A DNA stretch of 64,000 bases, from NCBI GenBank assembly GCA_014529385.2, contig CM043947.1:103189811-103253810 (forward strand), in the 5' to 3' direction. The DNA is from Adiantum capillus-veneris. Lineage: Eukaryota > Streptophyta > Polypodiopsida > Polypodiales > Pteridaceae. The notes under the pieces were generated by a model that was not told the origin of the DNA, did no database searches, and saw only the letters and a list, made by a program, of their open reading frames with translations. The translations under genes were made by a program, and so were the position numbers. This document shows positions 57,885-64,000 of this stretch, one piece after another (positions within the stretch are counted from its first letter, which is position 1; the number at the start of each line of letters is the position of its first letter).

Positions 57885-60847
57885 TCAAGCTCATGCAGAA
57901 CCTTGAAAGACAGAGGGTTACATCTGAGCGTTGTTACAAGTACCTAATATTGCGAACATCATTTACAACGAAGGGGTCGATCGGATGGTGAGGGTAGACC
58001 TAACCCAATAATCCGAGTTATGCCTTTTATTTACTACATATATTGTCACCTTGCTTTCTTGTATAATCTCTGAGAAGCTAGCCACCAAGACGTCGCTATC
58101 AAAGACTCGACAGTTCCTGGCCTTTCAAATATTACTGAAAAAATAATATCTGACAATTTGAGTACAAATTAGAAGCGCAGAACCTCGAAACTGTTTGCCA
58201 CCCATGTATAAATCCCTATGAACCCAATCTTCCATGGCCTTTATATCCATTTGCACAACTTTCCTGCAAGGCCTCTAATACTTGGGCATTCCATGAAAAG
58301 GTGGCCGAGGTTTTCACTAGCCACCCTGCACCCTGAACATCTATCGAGCCCAATACCACGTGCTTGAATCTTGACGCCCGTCGGTTATGTCCCCCAAAGC
58401 ACCTTCCACATAAATATCTTCATAAAGTGAGGCCATTGTGGATTCCAAATGTTTGTTGTGACCTCTATCCACCGAGCCTCCAACCATTGCATCTTCCACT
58501 GCTTGGGCAAACCAATCAACCTCATGGATTATCACCAAGTAAATGCCCTTGGTATGGGGTTTGGAGAATTGGCTACTCATGGGCCATTGGAATAGATCGA
58601 CATCGGAACATTGTCCATGCCTACAAACAACCTTGTTGACAAGTAACCTCTCAATGTCATTGAGGGAAACTGGGTAGCCACCTGATCTGAGGATTTCCAA
58701 CACTTTCTATTTCTATCCCAGAAGTGGCTCAGTCGTTGAAGTCCTTTATTGTTCATCCTTCTTGCAATTTAATCTCTCCAATAAGGATTCAATACAACCC
58801 TAGAGGCTTTAGACAGCAAGGGGGACAAGTGAGAGATGGAGTATTTGGTTAATTCACCCCATTCCAGTTCCCCTTTAGCTCTATTGCATTTTCGCACCAG
58901 CTCTCCTGTGATTCCACTCAGTCTTACGCTACCCCATCCTGGGGCTAAAAGTTTGTTGTGTACTTTGATCCCTTTCCACTGACCACCTTCTGAGAACAGT
59001 TTTGTCTTATCAATCATATCCTTGGTCATGATAGCCCAAGCATGGTCTTGATTTGTGATCGACACCACAAACTTGGCACACAAGGCCTCAACATGCACAA
59101 GAAGGTTTAGAATTCCAAGGTCACCTGGAGCCAACGGACGAGCAACACCTCCCATTGCCACGACGATGAGGCTTTAGAGTTATTCCTCCATAAGAATCTT
59201 TTTATTGGTTTCAAAAACTCCTTCCAACTACATTTGGCTATTTTAAGGAGCGGGTTGTTCAAGGCATATACATAAATGAATTGATTACTTTGACCAGACT
59301 CTGGAAGGGAAGCAACACATACTCCCACCTTCTCATTTTTCTTTGAATCTTCTCAAGGACCCACTGGAACCTTTGGTTGTGAGTGATGTCCACCCCTAAG
59401 GGGGCCCCCGAATGCCTGAAAATCCTACCTTTAGACACAATCTCCCGAGATCAGACTGATGGGTCAAATAAGTCATTTTTCGTCAGAGAGATCATTATAG
59501 ACTTCTCAATACTACCCTTCGACCCAGAAGCCACATCAAATGTTTGCACAATCTCAAGGGCCTTCCTGAGCACCTTAGGGTAGGCTTTCAAGAAAAGGAG
59601 GGAGTCGTCTGCGAGCATCTTGGCCAGTAGCTATTCGTTATCGGAAAATGTAACCCATGAATTTTCCCGCGCTCAGCAGAAACTTCGAGCATTGTTACTA
59701 GAGAATGTGAACCAATATTGAGCAAAGAGAAGAGGGGCCAGGGGGACATCCTTGCTTGATCGATCTTTTGGCTTCAAAGGAGCCCAGAATTCTATCATTA
59801 AACAAGAGCTCAAATTGGCTACTCGTACTCAGTGTGTGTATAAGCTGACAGAGGCGTGGTCCATAGCCCAATGCTTTCATAACATCTTCAATGAAGGACC
59901 ACACAATCCTATCATAAGCCTTGTTTAGATCTAGCTCAAGCAGAATGCACTCTTTGTTTGTGAAGGTTGCATACTCAGTGCCAACCATTGTTGTCAGGAT
60001 GTTGTCACATATTGACCTTCCTTTGATAAACTTGCGCTGATGATGAAGGGAGATGACACTATCAAGGAGGGGGGCCATTCTAAGAGCAACTGCCTTGGCA
60101 ATGATCTTGTATGCCACAAACATCATAGTTATGGGATGCCAATGCTTAGGCTGCGGGCATCAGACTTGTTTTGGGATAGGCTTGATAAGCCCTCTTTTCA
60201 CATTGGCATCCAAGGACCCCTTGACCAACGCCTGGTTAGCCATCCACGTGACCGGGACCTTAAGGTCCTCCCAGAACTCCCTGAAGAATTCAGTCATCAG
60301 CCCATCCCAACTAGGGGATTTCTCCTTGCCAAGATCTTGCAATGCCCGCGAGCATTTTTCTTTAGAAAAGGCCATCTCAAGATGATTGGGCGATTTTCCT
60401 GTTGACACTCTCGATCAAGGTCGCTCTGGCTTCATCCACTTCTTGAGAGCGGGTCTCCGGTTGGCCAATGGTTTGGCTGAGGTGATCCAGCATCATCTTA
60501 GCCATAACGTCTTGGTCTTGCGTAGCATTCCCATTCTCATCTGTGAGCGAGTGGATGGAGCCGCAACTCTTCTTCATCTTTAGGCCCTAAAAAATGTGCT
60601 TGATTTGCGGCCTCTGGATAGAGGAAGGTCTCCCTGGATATCAATCTCACCCTCTTGACCTCCTGGAGTTGTAGCTCATCTAGATTGTCTTTCGCCTCCA
60701 GCCACATTTTGTGTTTTTCTTCAGAGGCTAGCCTAGAAGCTTTTTTGAACGTCAGACTAGTAACCTCGTCTTCAATCTGCTTCAAGTGCTCTTCTCGTGC
60801 CTTCTTCACGAGATAGCCTGAGCTCTTGATTGCTTTTTGGATATTTC
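57740..60847 (-). mobile_element. 5'-truncated L1-like LINE with reverse transcriptase, 3.1 kb
   Basis: A 13-bp duplication gagcttatctttt flanks it (57727-57739 and 60848-60860). From its 5' end: the linker after the endonuclease (KKAREEHLKQIEDEVTSLTF), RT (KEKSPSWDGLMTEFFREFW, KAVALRMAPLL, ELDLNKAYDRIVWSF, KQGCPPG), the catalytic Asp pair in LADDSLLFLK (59604-59612), and a C-terminal zf-RVT-like region (FVEGALGDITD near 58400). Frames change several times and stops occur, so it is a dead copy. The 3' tail unit (about 75 bp, with TTGTAATCTATTGGTGGCTT) is present twice in tandem at 57732-57884. The plus-strand copy at 50934-54389 belongs to the same family. Confidence 0.85.
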
Positions 60848-60860
60848 GAGCTTATCTTTT

Positions 60861-61382
60861 TGATGCATTTGACGAATGTGCACCTCTCTTTATTTGTGTC
60901 AAAATTGCAGCCTTATAAACCCCACTGCTCTCACTTCCAGTTCCATTAATACTCCCTAGGAATTAGTCCTAAGGTTGTATGGTCCCAATTAATAGCTTAG
61001 GTCATGAAATACACTTAAAGGGTTGTCAATGGCTTAAAGCTAGAAAAAAAGTGATAATTTTATGAGGCTTGTAAGGCTGTTAGACTGATATTGGATGCTT
61101 GCACCAGGGTTAGAAAAACACATTTTTCCTTAGTGGTGAAAATAAGGGCAAAGTTGAAATTCTCCCAGTTGTTAGGTCACAAATTGAAGCTTTTTCTGGT
61201 AATTACGCTAAAACTTGTGTAAATTTCCTAGTTTTCTTAAAGACAAGCTAAAAATCTAACTGAGATTTTACAATCTTAGTCTATTAAAATACAATGGACC
61301 TCGGTTTTTTTCTAACACTGGCTTGCACATATCTAGACTCCTTGTCATTGCCAGTTGTTTGAAAATATTTCTCATAAACACA

Positions 61383-61426
<44 letters not shown>

Positions 61427-61764
61427 GATTACATGTCAGGGAGAGGTGCTTTTGTTGTTGAGATGTGCTAGAATATTTCACTCCCTGGAATAGAGAAAAT
61501 AGATTTTTCTCAATTTTTTATTTGAGTTTCCCATAGAAGTATTGTTTTTTGCTATTGTACAATTTCTTCACAGTGTTTAAGCTCATTCTCTTTGTGAAGA
61601 GATTCTTCATAGGAAAAAATAGAAGGTTTTGTTGATGTAGAGGGAAGATCTTGATGATATTTTCAAGGTTTCAAAATTAGAACTAGAAGAGGGGAAGGGT
61701 ATCTTTTTTATGGTAGTTCATATATTGATCTGGCATTGATTTTTCCACTAACAAAGTTATTGAT
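60861..61764. other. Non-coding AT-rich interval
   Basis: No coding region is recognised. Holds a (CT)n tract at 61383-61424. Confidence 0.6.
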
Positions 61765-62635
61765 GGTGTAGGGAATGGTCGCCTACTGACCATTCCCGTT
61801 AATCATGGGCGATCGGCGGAGGCCGGGAGCCCTGATTACGGGAATGGTCAGTAGGCGACCATTCCCGGCCGTCAATGGTCTTGGGGGAGGGGGGCCGATA
61901 GTGGAGCTCTGACAGCAACAACATCCGACAGTAGGCCTGCTTTACATGCGCTGACCAGTCAGCAATACCTGAGTTTGAGGGTTTGGATTATGAGTGCTAA
62001 GGTGTCAGCACCTGAGCCCTTTCTCACCGTTGACATGCCAGCAAGCGATTGGAGCCTCAGGCTGCGTATTCTGGATGCTGACGTGGTGTGCATCTGACGG
62101 CTGCAGTGAAAATTCCGGACGAGAAAGGACAACAGATGCAGGGCTCACAAGTGCTGCCCCCCGACCCAAGACCTTGACGAAACTGGCATCAAAGAGAGGT
62201 TCACTATAGACTTCGAGCTCCGTCAAGGTCTTGGGTCGGGGGGCAGGACTTGTGAGCCCTGCATCTGCTGTCCTTTCTCGTCCGGAATTTTTACTGCAGC
62301 CGTCAGATGCACACCACGTAAGCATCCAGAATACGCAGCCTGAGGCTCCAATCGCTTGCTGGCATGTCAGCGGTGAGAAAGGGCTCAGGTGCTGACACCT
62401 CAGCACTCATAATCCAAACCCTCAAACTCAGGTATTGCTGACTGGTCAGCGCATGTAAAGCAGGCCTATTGTCGGATGTTGTTGCTGTCAGAGCTCCACT
62501 GTCGGCCCCCCTCCCCCAAGACCATTGACGGCCGGGAATGGTCGCCTACTGACCATTCCTGTAATCAGGGCTCCCGACCTCCGTCGGTCGCCCATGATTA
62601 ACGGGAATGGTCAGTAGGCGACCATTCCCTACACC
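61765..62635. mobile_element. Foldback (long inverted repeat) element, 871 bp
   Basis: Left arm 61765-62179 and right arm 62221-62635 (415 bp each) are inverted repeats with a 41-bp loop. I counted roughly a dozen mismatches and no net indel, so about 97% identity. Ends are GGTGTAGGGAATGG and its complement. A hairpin motif GGGAATGGTC-GCCTACT-GACCATTCCC occurs four times (61771, 61840, 62537, 62605), twice per arm in opposite orientation, so each arm end is itself palindromic. Similar open frames on both strands are mirror images of one sequence and not genes. The flanks show no clear target duplication. A transcript would fold into one long hairpin. Confidence 0.93.
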
Positions 62636-62990
62636 TTCATTTTTATTTTATTACCCATATCAAATATCACTATTTTTTCTAAAGCACGCATCTTAGATTT
62701 GTTGGCTTCTTTTTTGGCCTTTTTAAGCTACTTTTGATGATAAGTTGATACCTCATTCTTGTGATTTGTTTTTTTAAATCCTTAAATAGAGTACAAGTCA
62801 TTTGAATTAGATACACCAATCTGGGTGTTTCTAAGGATGACTTTGCTTGCTGTAGGAATATTTTCCTCTTTGTGGATTAAAGAGAGTTGGCCTGAAGTCT
62901 TCAAGGCTCATGACATAAAGAGATATGGGCAATTTGCAAAATTTGACTCAAAGGTGTTGATTTTTGAGGAAGGACCTTCTTCTCCAAATT
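62636..62990. other. Non-coding AT-rich interval
   Basis: Nothing recognised. Confidence 0.5.
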
Positions 62991-63780
62991 GAGGACTATT
63001 GAACTAGAAATCAGCTACATTAGAGAACAATATCCCTGAGGATCTATATCTATTTTCTAAAATGATATTTTTAAACCCCATTGATGTTTTATTTTCAGGA
63101 TATTCAGAAGCCCAATGTCCAACTTTTTTTCCACATATAAAACACGTGTTATCATTTTTTGAGGAAGTGGACTTACGCTTTCTACAAAATTAATAATTGG
63201 GTCTTTTTATGAACTTCTCCTGTTTTTCCTTCTTTGGAGGTTTGCAGGAGCATTTCTATTTTTATTCTACAAGGCCAAAATCTTTCCTATAGTAGTTTTG
63301 CTTGTAGAACTTTATTGCAAGTTTCAAAAATTTTAGTTCCTTTTGTGCCTATTTTTTAATGTTGGGTTCTTGTATTACAACCTGCAAATCTTGTCCAAGT
63401 GTTGCTGCGATTAGAGATCCAAATTTTGGTTGTCCAAATTTTCTACGAGTAGCTTGGTTGTAGTTTTTGGTATCTTGTGGAAAAAAATCTACTTTTATTT
63501 CCCTAGAGAATGATAGTTACTTGCCGTCTCAATTAGATTTTTTCACTAGATGCAAAAATCCTTATTATAGAGGACAAGTTACACATATGTGTTTCACAAA
63601 AAGTTTGGAGTGCTAAATTCTCTTGATCTTCTTGGTGACCAATGAACTCTTTGCAAATAATTTCAATCGGGAAAAGGAGTGGATATTTATCATCAAGAGA
63701 CCTTAGAATATGAATTTTTAACTTGGATAAGAAGTATTGTTGGTATACTTGCAATGCTCACCTGTCTCAGTTTTGCCACC
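62991..63780 (-). pseudogene. Decayed retroelement Gag- or coat-protein-like fragment with a zinc knuckle
   Basis: Minus-strand frames joined across stops give a Lys-rich, helical segment followed by a zinc-knuckle-like CFICGKKVGHWASEY (about 63144-63103), where the last Cys is Tyr. A 73-codon open frame (63754-63533) lies upstream. A single knuckle after a Lys-rich helical region fits a retrotransposon Gag or an endogenous pararetrovirus-type coat protein. I cannot decide between them. Frame changes and stops show that it is decayed. Confidence 0.35.
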
Positions 63781-64000
63781 ACAATATATGTTGCACAATT
63801 TGTAAGGGTCCCATATGAGGAGAAGCCAATGGTGCACATATAATTGGTGGATTTCAGCTTTGCACGCTGATGAGATCTCTATTTGTGATCGTGGATGGTA
63901 CGGAGAAAATTTAGGGGCAAATTTTTACCCTTCGCTGAAATATTCCTTTTCGCCGAAATATTTTGGCCGGAAGACAATCGAAAAATGGTCGTCCTGTGCC
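63781..64000. other. Window end, nothing assigned
   Basis: No feature recognised. It may be the upstream part of the retroelement fragment. Confidence 0.4.

Noticed and set aside
61994-62406. Open frames on both strands with nearly the same protein
   Set aside because: They are the two arms of the foldback element read in opposite directions; no protein family signal.

Overview
This window is nuclear DNA of a land plant. The support is an intact plant-type secreted subtilase gene, a broken plant-style trihelix/SANT-like gene, plant-type retrotransposons with tRNA primer sites, and dense (CT)n/(GA)n microsatellites. The repeat content would suit a large, repeat-rich genome, possibly a seed-free plant such as a fern, but that is a weak inference. 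About 80% of the window is mobile DNA or its debris. The only gene that looks intact and host-owned is the subtilase (13454-15883, minus strand).

Layout. 1-2708 (minus): a multi-exon, uncharacterised transposase-like gene with three in-frame TGA codons. 4948-12264: an old gypsy-like Gag element (minus) split by a nested LTR element (6236-11451) that has 1.6-kb LTRs and only Gag-like coding. 13454-15883: subtilase. 17.7-18.1 kb: two short tandem duplications. 18128-19196 and 32742-33150: two halves of one trihelix-like pseudogene, split by a 13.5-kb Ty3/gypsy element (19202-32736, TSD GTAGG). 34272-44274: a Helitron-like element with an RPA-like gene followed by a Rep / PIF1-helicase / endonuclease gene. 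44.3-45.1 kb: repeats that carry (CT)n(C)n composites. 45141-50381: a young Ty1/copia element (TSD TTCAA). 50934-54389: a plus-strand LINE. 54850-55900: a decayed PIF/Harbinger transposase (minus). 57297-60860: two 5'-truncated LINE copies (minus) with recognisable target-site duplications. 61765-62635: an 871-bp near-perfect foldback element. The last 1.3 kb holds a decayed retroelement fragment with a zinc knuckle.

Most notable. (1) The Ty3/gypsy element appears to encode two aspartic-protease domains. One is in the usual place before reverse transcriptase. The second, DTGA-type, lies after integrase and is followed by four W(V/I)PK motifs and an extra small ORF. (2) The Helitron combines an RPA-like gene with a helicase that carries a C-terminal AP-type endonuclease, the Helentron layout. 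(3) Premature stops in several elements are strongly biased to TAG and TGA with few TAA, which fits CHG/CG methylation followed by deamination. (4) The foldback element has arms that are themselves palindromic. No tRNA, rRNA or CRISPR feature was recognised.
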